Assembly: GCA_038380795.1 (NCBI GenBank)
Contig: CM076260.1
Location: 8,076,033-8,140,032 of the forward strand
Length of the DNA stretch: 64,000 bases
Reading direction: 5' to 3'
Source of the DNA: Pyrocephalus nanus
Taxonomy: Eukaryota > Chordata > Aves > Passeriformes > Tyrannidae
Shown: in pieces, positions 47,455 through 59,512 of the stretch
Numbering within the stretch: the first letter of the stretch is position 1
Layout of the letters: each line of letters starts with the position of its first letter
Made by a program: the position numbers and the translations under genes
The notes under the pieces: model-generated
Databases searched by the model: none
What the model saw: the letters and a program-made list of their open reading frames with translations, nothing else
What the model was told of the DNA's origin: nothing

Positions 47455-49309
47455 AGGGACATGGTTTCCTAAACACAAGAACTTCAGTACTTTTCTACTC
47501 CCTTCTTTTCTGCGTTAGCCTGGAAGCACCTGCTCCTTCAGGCAAACCTTGGGGTGCAGTGAGCTGCTTCCCTGCCAGCCTGTCTCATTTCTTAAAGAGT
47601 GGTGTCCATGGCATCAGAAATGAAAACCAAGACTTGGGTAGTATTTCTATTAACTCATCTAGAGGGGTTATTTACATGAACTTTGGAATTTAGCAAATAC
47701 TGAAGGCAAAATACACTCCAAAATCCTCCAAAAGTTGGTTTTCTGCTAATTTTTCATGTTACTCTTAATAATGGCTGGTATTGCTATAACATCAATGACT
47801 GATTGGGCTACTAACTATTTCGTGAACACTAAACCACTCAGAAACAAAATGGGGTTATTTTCTGGTTTATTTATAGAAGATTTATGGGAAAAATGTAAGC
47901 AACGGAACCAAGACCACATGGGAAATAAATGACACAACTAAGACCTTTATTGAAATCCCCTTTTATCTTTTCTGGAGTATTGTAGTTTTTTCCTCCCTTC
48001 CTTTCTTCATATCTATTTCTTGGTTCTTGGTATGTCTTACTTTGGGATGTGGCTCTGACAGGTGGAGTTTCAGAGAGTGTTCAGTGTAATTTGCTAATTT
48101 TCAATTTCAAATGTAATTGATTCACAGTTCTTATTGGACAAATACACAATCAGACACACTGTACTTTAGAAAAAGGTGAGTACATGGCCTGTGTGTAGCT
48201 TGAGTACCCAATACCTTTAAAAAAAAGAGAAAGTTTTTATCTGGAGGGCTGGGATTTTATGCTCCTTAACATCAAGTGTGTGTGATCTAAGCAACTGTCT
48301 CATGGTGTCCCTCTGAGAGAACTAGCAAAGTTCAACTATTTATAGTCTGAAAAAATCCACACCTTTCCTAACTGTCCTTTACAGTAAATGGACTTTCATA
48401 AGCACAGAGATATGAAAGGAGAACCATATTGAAACACTTTTGCTTATTATTTTCAACACAATAAATAACCTTTTGGAGATCTATGTGCATTTCATTTGCA
48501 TACTTAACAGGATAAACCTCGGGGCTAAACTCTGTTCTTTTCTTTGCTTGCTTTTATTGTAATTTTTACAATAACGGACGTGAGCTACTAAAGCAACATA
48601 AAACATCCTATGAATGACCCTCAAAACACTTTTGTGTTTAGTGAATTTCTCCAATTTTTCATTGCCAAGTCAGAACTTGATTAAACACCTGAGAAACTTG
48701 AACAGTGAATCTTTATTTGTCCAGGCTCAATTCTCCCCTGCCGAGTCCTCTGATAATTTACAGCCTTTTGAAGAGATGTCAAGGTGGGTGTGAAACAGTG
48801 ACATTTGGTTTAATCATCTTTTTGATCCAATTTGGTTTCCTTTTATCTGGCTGCAGGTGCACAGACAAGGTACCTGACAAAAGAGAATGATTATCACATT
48901 TAGGGAAAAAAAAAAGGGATTTACATCCTCCAGATTTGGCAACATCATGGAAGAAAAAAAAATGGTGAGTGACTGACCTGAGTGTTATCTAGGAAGAAGA
49001 CCTGGGGATCAGGCTGCATTAGAGCAATATAATTGAGAGTTCTCCAGAGGGGAGATATGGCTGGGAGCAGCTTGGCTCTGGCTGGGTCCACATGGCAAAC
49101 ACTAGACAGTGTGACCTTTTGTTAGGGGTCTACCTGACAATTTACGGCACTGAAATCAAAATGAGGTGCAGGAAGATACCGTAGACCAGCTTTTAAACTG
49201 ACTAGGCTAGAAAAGATGCTTGGAGTTTAGAAAGAATAGTACACTGACACCAAATTCTTATGATTTGAACAGGAGGAGGTGACAGGTACAGGAGTCTGTG
49301 TGTGCAGGG

Positions 49310-49328
49310 TTGTGTGTGTGTGTGTGTG
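49310..49328. repeat. (TG)n microsatellite
   Basis: A pure TG run of about nine units. Confidence 0.95.
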
Positions 49329-50432
49329 CTTAGTTTTGAGGTATTATCATTTTGAGAAAGGGGCAATATTTTAGTGGGTTTTAGTCTTTCTGCCACTTAA
49401 TTCAGTCTGAAACTGCCTTTTAGAGACAATTTTTGTCCGAGAGCTAAAATTTCGAATTTATCTTGTTTATATAAATTATGAACATTATATAAATTATGAA
49501 GACACATACATTGATGTTTATGAGAGTGCCAAGATTTTTCTCTCATAAACTAGCCAAAAATGTCCTATATGAATTCTATTCTGTGGATTGGCTATAGCAA
49601 TTGCAAGATCAAAATTATTCTTGGAGGTGATAGCTAACACAGCAGCCAAAGACCTTTTGTTCTTTTCAGTTTCTCTTTCTAACCAATTATAATACTTAAT
49701 AGAAGAAGTCAACATGTTCCTACCACTGCAGAAAATGGATTACTGAAAAAATTCACAGTATTGGTATGCTTAGAGACTTGAGCTTAGAAACATGAGTTCT
49801 TGTAGATTTTCTTTCAGACTTTTTTCTTCTTTTTTTTTAAATTTAAATGAAACACTTCAAACTCCTACAATACCATGTAATTGTAAAATAGAGTCTGATC
49901 CTGCAGAACATTTCAGATGGAATTCATTTCAGCTGAGTTTAGTTGTCCAGTGAGTCATCTATAGTCAACAGAAATATAGGTGGGTGGTTTGCTTTGTAAG
50001 ATGATATTTAGGATAAACAAGAAGGATAAGGTTCTGGAGGTGCTGTGGAGTGTGTCTAACCTGCACAGATTTCTCCTCAGGGGAAGCCAGACGACAGAGG
50101 GGGAAATTCACAAATCTTAGTAAAGATATTTCTGTGGCCAGTGCCCAGCCCTGAGACTGTGAAGAACTTGTGGGTACTATGATTTATGTACATGTGCTGC
50201 TTCTTCATTATCTATAGATGGAGCAAAACAATAGTTCACTGAGAGACTAAATGTCCGAATGCTGAAGTTGGTTGTGATGTCCACATTTTGCTGCTGGATA
50301 AACTGATGAGCCATTCTGATCACCTTGTGGCTCTTGCAGCCTATCCATGTTGCTAGTCCAGTGCAGAGAAGCTCCACATGAAGTGGCCTAAGGTCTTCCC
50401 AATCAGTGATCATGTTTACTTGGCCTCATTGT

Positions 50433-50467
50433 AGGTGAGGATGAGGATTAGGATGAGGATGAGGATC
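50433..50467. repeat. (GATGAG)n hexanucleotide run
   Basis: About five to six GATGAG/GATTAG units, nearly perfect. Confidence 0.9.
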
Positions 50468-50873
50468 ATCCTCCCTCACATGGGAGCAGGTGTACTTTTT
50501 TGTCTGCACATTCTATGTGTTCTGTGTGTGTGTGCATAGGGGCAAGTAATTGGACTCAGCACACAGAGGACAGGGATACTGGGCAGTGATTTGATTGCTT
50601 CCAAACATACCTTTAGGAACAGACAAATATGAAGGCTTTACAAATCTGCATGTGAATCTAATAATCTTTAGGGTTATGCATGGGAAAAGCAAAAATATCC
50701 TCTTAGAGGGGACCAAATATTTTTTTGACAGCGTTGCTCGTGGGTCTCTAAACAATGTAAATTGAATGGCCAAGAGCTTTGGGTAAGCCTGTAGGGAAAT
50801 AGAAGTTCTGTGTTAGGAATCTAGCCTTACTTTTAGTATTTTCTCACTCCCATGAATAGCACTTTCCTTCATA

Positions 50874-50958
50874 GGTGCCTTCCAGTATCTGAGGGAAGTG
50901 TACAAGAAAGATGGAGAGAGATTCTTTGCAAGGGTATGTAGTAATAGTGAGATCAAAT
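50874..50958 (+). repeat. CR1 LINE 3' part, left half of a split copy
   Basis: GCCTTCCAGTATCTGAGGG, ACAAGAAAGATGGAGAGAG and GCAAGGGTATGTAGTAATAG align with positions 36958 to about 37028 of the uninterrupted copy in this window. CR1 similarity stops around 50958 and resumes at about 51533 at the next consecutive position of the element. Confidence 0.85.
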
Positions 50959-51532
50959 ACCTCAAGATTTGACCCTCAAGATTTGAGTCAAACTTTGCAA
51001 TTGTTTTTAGTTGTTAATCAGTAGCTATAGCTGGACAGTTATGATTAAGCAGTTGCTTTCTGAATGTTTTATGCTTGTCTAATCTTATGTTTTAAGGAAA
51101 AGAGAAGACAATCCCAAGATGAATGGGCTGTCTGGACAAGAACCTCCAGGAGTAAAGTCAACAGAACTGAGCAGGAATTGTGGGAAAGGTAATTTCAGCA
51201 GTGGGAGATAAAGACCATCGACTCATTGACCCCCTACTCAAAAGGGACCTCTGACTCAAATGGGGGGAAGAGTTGCACCTGTGGACTAATTATCATGAGA
51301 AGCAAGAGACATAAATACCAAATAGGGGTTTGAGCACTAATTAATAGAAAGGTTATGTAATTTATAACCAGTGAATGCTTATGCCTTTGTTTGTTAAAAA
51401 GTATAAATTCAACAAAGTTTTGATGATCGGGGAGATGGCCTTTTGTGGGTTACCACGTGGCTCCCTGCTTTGCACAAACTGAAATAAAAAATAGAAATCC
51501 CTCACCTCCATGTGGGAATTGGCACTGTGCAC
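50959..51532. mobile_element. 574-bp insert in a CR1, probable solo LTR
   Basis: This segment interrupts one CR1. Read on the plus strand it has LTR-like features: a TATA-like TATAAATTC near 51402, a poly(A)-signal-like AATAAA near 51483, and about 50 bp to the right end. Phrases such as GACAATCCCAAGATGAATGGGC and GTCTGGACAAGAACCTCCAGG recall avian retroviral LTRs, but I cannot name a family. No clear target-site duplication is visible and the exact ends are uncertain. A 14-bp tandem duplication (50960-50987) sits at its left end. Confidence 0.55.
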
Positions 51533-51792
51533 CAGGGAACTGGTTTTAGATTGACAGAGTAGGTTTAGATTCGATATTGAGAAGAAATTCTTTACTGTGA
51601 GGGTGGTGAGGCACTGGAACAGGTTGCCCAGAGAAGCTGTGGATGCCCCATCCCTGGAAGTGTTCAAGGCCAGGTTGGATGGGGCTTTGAGCAACCTGAT
51701 CTACTGGAAGGTGTACCTGCCTATGGCAGGAGTGCTGTAACTAGTTGATCTTTAAAGTCCTTTCCGAACCAAATTGTTCGGTGATTCTATGA
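51533..51792 (+). repeat. CR1 LINE 3' part, right half of a split copy
   Basis: CCAGGGAACTGGTTTTAG continues the element where the left half stops. It is followed by AAATTCTTTACTGTGAGGG, GAACAGGTTGCCCAGAGAAG, GTTCAAGGCCAGGTTGGATG and an end with one worn octamer (GTGATTCTATGAT). Confidence 0.95.
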
Positions 51793-54700
51793 TAATTTTA
51801 ATTTGACAGCCACAGAGCATATGGAGATCAGGCTGGCTGTTGGAGAGAGGAGTAGATTGCCAGAGCTTCAATAATAAAACCGTATTGTCCTCCTACCTGT
51901 GTGTTGTGCCTGGATTTACTACTTACAAGGCAATACACCTATTAGGCTATTAAGGTCTTCTTTGGTTCTACCTTCATGGTAGCCCAGAAGAGACAAGGTT
52001 TACCTGTACCTCAGCCTACTCTATCATCATTGTTTCTCCTGAGGAAAGCAAAAGGCTTCAGTTTTTGTTTGCAAAAGAGAAGGTCTCAGCATGCCTCAAG
52101 CTGTAGCTCTGACAGTTTCTTCAAACCACTGTGAGGTCTTTCACAGCATATGTTTGGAAAAAAGTTAAATAACGACAGGAGGTGGGTTTTTTTCTTTCTC
52201 CCTCAAGTAGGCAGAGGGCTCAGCTTGCTTTGTGTCAATGACATTGCAAAACAGTCTGTACTTCATAAAACTAATGGTTAATGCAGATGTTGGTAGTAGG
52301 AGACTGCTTTTAAAAACACGACTTTCAAACAATGCATCCTGCTGAACATGGGCTTTAATAATGGAGTGTTGGATGGCCAGCTGTCTGTCAAATCTCTCCC
52401 TCTGCCTGCTGTAATAAACTCATTCTCTTTGCTGACAGGCCAGGGAAGTTAGGGCTGTGCTCTGCCTCTGTACCTGGCCTGAGTTCCAGTGGGACAGTTT
52501 CTTAAAAGAAGTACTTTTTCTACAGTCTCAAGCTGTGTTACATGGAGAGAAGGGTTCTTAAAATCCTTACAAAATTGAAAAAGGTGCCCTGCCTTTTTCT
52601 ATAGGGATTAGAGCTGTAGCTTTATACAGTCTTCTTGCAATTTTGTTTTTAGCTTCAGTCATGGCCCACTGGTCTGATTTCACTTGAGTATCCCACTATG
52701 TAAACAGGATGCTTGCAAAATTTGGCATTAGGATACAAGCTGAAATTTTTTTTCCAGGAGTTCTTACTTTCAACAGCTTTCCTGGACCACAGTCATATGG
52801 ACTCTCCCTGTTATTAATCTCTGAGGAAAAAATACCTAGGAATATCTGGTTTTATTTCAGAACGCAGGATTGTATCATATGAATTGAAAAACAGTCCAAA
52901 GTAGCTGCTTTACACAATTCACAAATAAAACCTAGTAGCCTTTTCTTTTCGGCTTTGTTACAGGCTACTTTAGAAACAAATTAAAAAGGTATTTTTAAAG
53001 GCACATCTATAATTATTAAAACATACATGTAATTGTCAACCAAAATTGTTGAGTACAGAAAGATAGTAGAGGACGAACAAAACTGAGTATGAACCCATTG
53101 GGATATAAGAATGTTTTCAGGGTCCTAGCTGTTCTCTCTTCCTACAGGGGCAGGAAGGGAGCAGAAGCAGATAGTAACCCTGGTCTGGCATCTCATCCCC
53201 CGATGATCTGCTCCTGGGCTAACAAAGAACGTGCTTTTATTTCCGTGTGGCAGATCATCACATCAGCGGGCTTGCCAATAAGCTGGCATTAAGACTGTTT
53301 TGCCCTGCTGGAGTTGCACAAAGCAGATTTAAAAGACTGGAAAGTCAAAATCTTCCACCTGTAATGCTGGGGACTGGCACCTGGTGAGTTCATCATGGGC
53401 AGGATGCTGCTTTAATGACCTCTTCTTGGTAGAGGTACAGCAGAAGAGCCCTGTCTGGGAGAGGCTGATGCATCTGGCAAGGTACCTTGTTGGTGTATTC
53501 TATGGAATAATAAACAGTCATCAGATCAATCATATATTTTATACCAATGACCTTAATAAACAACTGCTGTACATATTGAGTCTCCCATAAATACATTTCT
53601 ATAATTTTAGTGAAGACCTTCACACCTAATTGGTATAACATTTTTTACAGTTAATCAGAGAGCATAAACAACCAATGCAGTGGTGTGTATGTGTGATGAA
53701 TACACAGCTCAGTCTCACACGTGGAAATAAAAATCTCAAAACCCCCCCAAATCTAGTAATTCAAAACTCTCCAGATATAATAATCAAAATGCCAGTTCTG
53801 TTCCTACCTGCCACATCCTCAAGTGCTTCCCTTGCTACATTTCCTCAGTATGTTGCATAGACATGACAGAAAATTGATCTAGGCAACCATTTATCGATTT
53901 ACCTTCTGGTATGAAAAATTGTGTATTAACCTGAACTGAACTGGTTCATCGTTCCCTTCCTTGTCTCACTGACATTCCAGAGAGAGGAAGGACCTCTGTT
54001 GGGAAAAGAGATCTCTAAATTTCCATCATACTTCATCTATTTGTCATTTTTTATTCTCATTTTCTATTGTTTGCATGAAAATGGTGACCAGTGTCAAGCC
54101 TGATTACAGACTGGTAGGAATTTCTGAATGGATAAGACTCTAATTACAGTCCGAATGATGAAAAGGCTCTAGAGTGACAACAGTCCAGACACAGGAGAAG
54201 CCACATGGAAGATTATCTTCTATGCTCCAAAACAGAACATACAATTTATTACACATCAGGAGGTAAAGCCACAAGACATGATTCCTCAAGGAATTAGGCT
54301 TTATTAGTTTTAATGTTCGTAATATTATTAACTAACATTAAAGGCAATTGTTAATTATTAAATTAGATTATTAAATAATAAATATTATCATGAAGTGTTG
54401 TTTCTTGGAAAAAGTAGGTACTGTAGCCTGGGGGAACTATTTGTCAAAGTGACACATAGGGATAAAAATGGGGAAAAGTTGAATTAAACTGGGGTTTGAC
54501 CATTTTTTCAGATAAACCTTTAATTAAAAATAACATGTGAGAAATTAACCTTAGGAGCATGGAAGATTTAATTGATATGAAACCCACATAATATCAAATT
54601 TTTGGTACATTTTTGGCTGTTCTTTATGCTTCTTACTAAAATCAACCTATATTAAAGTTATGATGGATTTTAATAATTCTCAGAATAGCTGTGGCCATTT

Positions 54701-55597
54701 TAAGATGACTCAAAGTGGCCAGGGTGTTGAGAGACAGGAGGAAGGTTCTCATTGATCCAGGATTCCCCTTGACTGGAGCAGGTGGGATCACCAGCTCTAT
54801 GGCACCTTGTAATATTGATGAAGAGGCATGTGTTGAAGACAAGGTGGAGCACAGAACTTTGCTGCTTTGGACGGCGTGACCTAAAAGAGATTTCAGGTTG
54901 TTTTAATTGTACATCTAGTGCCCTTTCAGTAGAATTGGTCTTGGATGAGAGAAAAATACATGAATTATTGTTGCCCATTTTTCTTCTTAGCTGTGTGGAG
55001 TGTAGGCAACTGCATCATGCTCAAACTCCCCACCGTACTCTTCATTACTGTGTTGGTAGGTGTCCAAAACAGAACTTCCTCTCTGTAGTTTTCCTTGAAG
55101 AATAGCAAGTTTCACAGATATGAAACCATAATGGATGAGTCTTTCTGTTTTATCACTATGGATGCTTAAAATAAATCAGTGTCTAAAAGGTAGAGGAAAA
55201 CAAAAGCTTGATTCTCATCTGATGTAAATTGATGCAACCCCATGGAAAAAAAATGGAGCGCTGCCAAGCAGAACAAAAGGACAATATTGTCTAAGCTCTG
55301 TGCATATTCCAATCTCTTGCGAATGTAAAAAGACAGAGAAAAAGAACTCTTACCTGTCCTTTGAAAGAAAACACTATTTAAAATTATTAAAGGAACCTCA
55401 TGAAAGCAGGGGAATTGTAAATCGAGGTTAGTTTATAACCACAAAATGTTAATTTCCTTAAAGTATTAGGGATTTCTTACTATAACTATTATTCTCTACA
55501 TGGCACATAATATAATTATGTATATTACAGTAATTATTATTAGCTATTATGCTGTACATAGTATTATAATAACTTCCAAAAGGAAAAGACTTACAAG
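51793..55597. other. Unassigned AT-rich non-coding stretch
   Basis: No recognisable element or exon. 54300-54390 and 55490-55580 are very AT-rich and 53490-53640 is also AT-rich. All frames are 107 codons or fewer. Confidence 0.4.
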
Positions 55598-55685
55598 CAA
55601 TGGATCTGGAAACAGAGGCACTGAGCTGGTATAACCAGCCTAAAAACACAGAGCAGATCGTTGACAGAGTTGGGAGTAGAAAAAT
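55598..55685 (-). repeat. Ancient MIR-type SINE fragment
   Basis: AATGGATCTGGAAACAGAGGCACTGAG resembles the reverse-complemented MIR core end (GATGAGGAAACTGAGGCAC). It is followed by ACACAGAGCAGATCG and GACAGAGTTGGGAGTAGAA, matching CACACAGCTAGT and GGCAGAGCTGGGA. Confidence 0.55.
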
Positions 55686-58600
55686 GTCCCCTGGCTGCTG
55701 GGATACTGATGCTTCATACAGAAGTGTTACTGTAATAATAATAAAGAGGGGTGGGATATATGCCTTTGGCTCTGGGAGAGGATTATTTTCCTTGGAAAGG
55801 TGAACATCACCTCTAGTACAGCAACTTTTTCAGGAGACAAATGTATCTAATTAAGTTAAGTGATTGTCAAGTGTATTTTAAGTTTAACAAAGCTCACATC
55901 ATACTTTATTTCCCTTTTACATTCTGTACAGTAATTGTGTAAAGTGCATGATTTACTGTGGCAGCATTATTCAAACTTAATTACAATGTTAAGAAGCAAC
56001 CACAACTTGAAAGAAAATAGCTACACTGCTGTGGGGATCCACATGGCAGCTCTATTTTTGAAGAAAAATTTTTCTTTTGTATAGAAAATAAATCGTGTAG
56101 AGAGGTTTTTGGCTCCTGAAATCACATTTAAGATCAACTTTCAGTAGACTTCTTAAAGGACTGAAACAGCTACTTTGTCAAGGGATTTTAGATCTTTCTT
56201 TCTTTATATCCATCTTGTGATTCGTATCTATATATACACCAGATGTTGTCCAGTCCTTAGGGGTATATTCTCTTATATGTAGGGTGGAATCCTAAGAAGG
56301 AAATAAAAGGATTTGAAATATTATTATATAGCAATAGCAAGATGTCTCTGGTGGATCAATATGTCTGCTACATACAATTCATAGCAGACACCATTCATTC
56401 AAAGTACTGTTTTTATACCAAAGAGGCAGAAAGCTAAAGAGTTTATACCCATTTTTTCTCCCCCTCTTAATAAATGAACTTTGTATTTACGACATTTCAG
56501 GACTCCTCTTCCTTGGACTTCTAAGGTCTTCACTCTCTCTGTAGTAAATGATAGATTTTAGGTTCTTATTTGTACTTTGCAGGGTAGATGTTGAAGAGGA
56601 GACTAGGAAGTACATGGTTCTTGCTCCAGACTCAGAACTGAATTTGCAGTCTTTAATGTTTTTGGTGCTTGAAATCAGTGAGGAATCAGCAAACTTGGAA
56701 ATTTTATGGAACTGAGAGATTCCTTGTGATTTCTAAAGACCATCTGTTTTCCAGGTATAATGAGCAATGCAATGAGGTGCTTATGGCCAAGGTGAAGTGT
56801 AGGATATAGACTGCAGGACCACCTGCAGTTCACAGGCACTGATCCTACGAAAATCAGGACCTTTGTTGCACCTTTCAGACTACCATCTACAAGTGTCATA
56901 TTTATTAAATCCATAATGACACAGAGGTGTAGATGACTTCCTTAATGAGGCCTGTGTTGATAATTAGTGGCAGGTAGATCTTGGAAGAGGTAGAAAGTTA
57001 CTAATGCTTTGTCTTAATTTTATTTTGTTGGGATTGAGGGTGCTGGAAAAGTATTCTGGGGTGGATATCCTGTTGGCCCCTTATGATGGTTTATGAGGGT
57101 AGGGAATGAGTTCAGCTGAACTCAAACTCAGAAAAGTGTGCTTTCAATTGGATTACCACATTTAAAAAAATGCAAAGTGCAATATCTTAAACAAATGTAT
57201 TTAATATTAAGGCTTAAGTGCATTCATAGGATTTCTCATTCCAGAATCAGGTTCCACTTCTAAGCTTTCCCTGAGCTTTTCCATGTGATAAGGGATAGTT
57301 TTATGCTTTGGGCTCTGCTTATAAGTTATGGTTACTCTCATCTTTGGAGAGTGATGAAAATATGGAAATTGATCAAATCCCAGTTTAGGTCAGTGTCACA
57401 TATCTGCAAAAAGCCATAAAATTTTCTTTTTGAGATGAGCTGTGTTCATCTCCCATAGTTTTTTACCTGCCTGTTTCTGGGAACAGACAAAAAATCTATA
57501 GTAGTGCATATACAGTGCATTACATGCACTTTCTTGATATAATTAGTTGAGTCTCTTTTGGCTTGAGAGAACTTTTTCCCTTGAACAAAATTGATTTTTT
57601 AAGTTATCTGATTTGTATTTAATAGTGTATTCAAATCCCTTCCTCTAGAATCTATAGACCATCTTACCTAACCTACATCAACAATGAATTTCTCAGAATA
57701 CATTAATCAAATAGAGTTTCCTTGAAGTTTGTGCACTTCTCTTATTCATTCCTAAAAAGAATGACATTTGGTCTATTTTTCCATGCAGCTGAAAGTCAGG
57801 TTCTCAATTTCTCTGTTAGGTTAGAAGCTGAAAGTGCAGCAAAATGGCATTATATAGGGAGCAGTTCAATGTGCATATACCAATCTATATCCTTTATGTG
57901 TGTGCATCATCACACCTGTAGTCTAATTCTGGTGGCCAGACAAACATTAAAGTTATACCCATAGGTGTTTTCTTGCAGAACCGAAGGTCATTTGTATACT
58001 TGGCAAAGACGCTTATATTCCAAAATTCACAAGGGAGTCTCCACTGCCAGGATTCAGCAAACAGACTCCTGCTAACACTTCAAAATATTTCATTTAAAAT
58101 AAAGATTATTACTTTTTTTACTCCCCAAATAATACTTTCTCCCCTCCCTACACACACCAGTTCTCATGTAAAATGCATAGGATAAAGATCCTGGAAAAGG
58201 ATTCTGTTGCCTGGGAAAGTGTTAGAGGTGCTGGGTGTGTATCCACCATTTGGAAATCAGTTTCCACAGTGGAGACAGTGAACTGAGTGCCACATAAACA
58301 ACACAGAAAGGCTTCCAGACCATTCCAGACCTCTGTTTTTGATGGCTGTTTCCCATGGTCTTTCCAAGATGAGATTGGGATTTTAGTCATTTCTCTTCAG
58401 CTGCCCGAAGCCTAGGAGTTAAGCCTAAGTTGGTTTTCTGGCTTACTCTTGGAGTCACTAAGGAGAAGCAGGGACATTCAGAGGGTGGAGGACATTTGAG
58501 AGAGGTGAGGTGAACTGACTCCTGGCATCATCATTCTGTCTCCTTTCGCTATTGAGGAACCGGACAAGTAGTCTGAACAGGATCTCCAGATCTTTCCACA

Positions 58601-58815
58601 ACTTAGGTGAGATGAATCCCATTATTAAATCACCATCATTTCTATTCTAGCACTTACAGATGAATATTTGCATGTAATAAACATTTTCATGTAAAAAGGA
58701 GTCAATTAATATTAAAATCCATTTGTTTTCCTCACAGAATGAAGCTTTTACCCTTGTAGTTTTCCCCCATGTGCTAAAGTTCCTATTCCTCTGATCTCTG
58801 CAGAATATTTGCTGC
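55686..58815. other. Unassigned AT-rich non-coding stretch
   Basis: No recognisable element or exon. Confidence 0.4.
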
Positions 58816-58820
58816 AGCAA

Positions 58821-59320
58821 CGAATGGGTTTTAGCTGGGATAAAGCTGAAGTTCTTCACAGTGGATTTTAAGGTGCTGTGCTTTGGATTTGTGACAAAAA
58901 CAATGTTGCTGAAGAGGAGGTTTTTGTTACAAGGAGCTGGGAGGCAGCATAGGGCAGGACAGCTGACCCAGGGGATATTCCATACCATAAAATGTTGTGG
59001 TCAGCAATAAAATTGGGGTGGGGGGTGTGTGGGTGTGGGTGTGGGTGTGTGTGTGGGTGTGTGTGTGTGTGAAGGATGATCGAGGCTAACATTGTTAGGG
59101 GACTGGCTGGGCATTTGTTGACTACTGGTGAGCAGTGTGGGCTTTTTCAAATCACTTGTTTATCTTGCATCACTTCTTTCTTTTCTTCTCTATTTGATTG
59201 TTTGTTCTTATTTATAAAAGTGACTTTATCTCAACCCATGAGGTTTCTCACTCTTACCCTTCTGGTTCTCTCCCTCATCCCGCTGTGGTGGAATGAACCT
59301 ACTAAGGTTAAACCATGACA
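58821..59320 (+). mobile_element. Solo LTR of an avian ERVL-like retrovirus (degraded)
   Basis: The left end aligns with the start of a common avian ERVL-type LTR: GGGTTTTAGCTGGGATAAAG matches TTTTAGCTGGGATAGAG in the copy at 62637. Then come GGCAGCATAGGGCAGGACAGCTGACCC, ATTCCATACCAT, a TATA-like AATAAAA near 59007, and CTTTATCTCAACCCATGAGG. The right end is GGTTAAACCATGACA. The expected TG start has decayed to CG, while the CA end is intact. Flanks are AGCAA (58816-58820) and AGTAA (59321-59325), a 5-bp target duplication with one change. No internal retroviral genes are adjacent. A GT-rich microsatellite is expanded within it. Confidence 0.8.
59014..59071. repeat. GT-rich microsatellite inside an LTR
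   Basis: G-rich then (GGGTGT)n and (GT)n, about 58 bp. It sits just after the TATA-like site of the LTR, where the other copy has a purine-rich GGAGAAGGAAGAAG stretch. Confidence 0.95.
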
Positions 59321-59365
59321 AGTAACAAACTCATTTCCTTCTTCTTTTTTTTTTTTTTTTTCTCC

Positions 59366-59512
59366 AGTGGATCAAAGGATTCCCTGATGTCTCTGTCTGT
59401 GGCAGAGGAGCTGGAACTAGATGAACTTTAAAATCACTTCCAACCCAAACCATTCTGTGATTCCATGAGTCTACAGTTCTACGATTCCATGATTCTATGA
59501 CTCTGGGATTTT
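59366..59512 (+). repeat. CR1 LINE 3' terminus
   Basis: GGAGCTGGAACTAGATGAAC, ATCACTTCCAACCCAAACC and a run of imperfect octamers (GTGATTCCATGAGTC, ACGATTCCATGATTC). It is strongly 5'-truncated and lies only 40 bp right of the LTR's target duplication, separated by a poly-T run (about 59346-59361). Confidence 0.9.

Larger units (their letters stand above)
47007..50432. other. Mostly unassigned AT-rich non-coding stretch
   Basis: Holds a short tandem duplication (47397-47454), a GT run (49310-49328), a poly-A (48905-48914) and a perfect 9-bp-arm palindrome (48554-48574). No exon or mobile element recognised. Confidence 0.4.
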
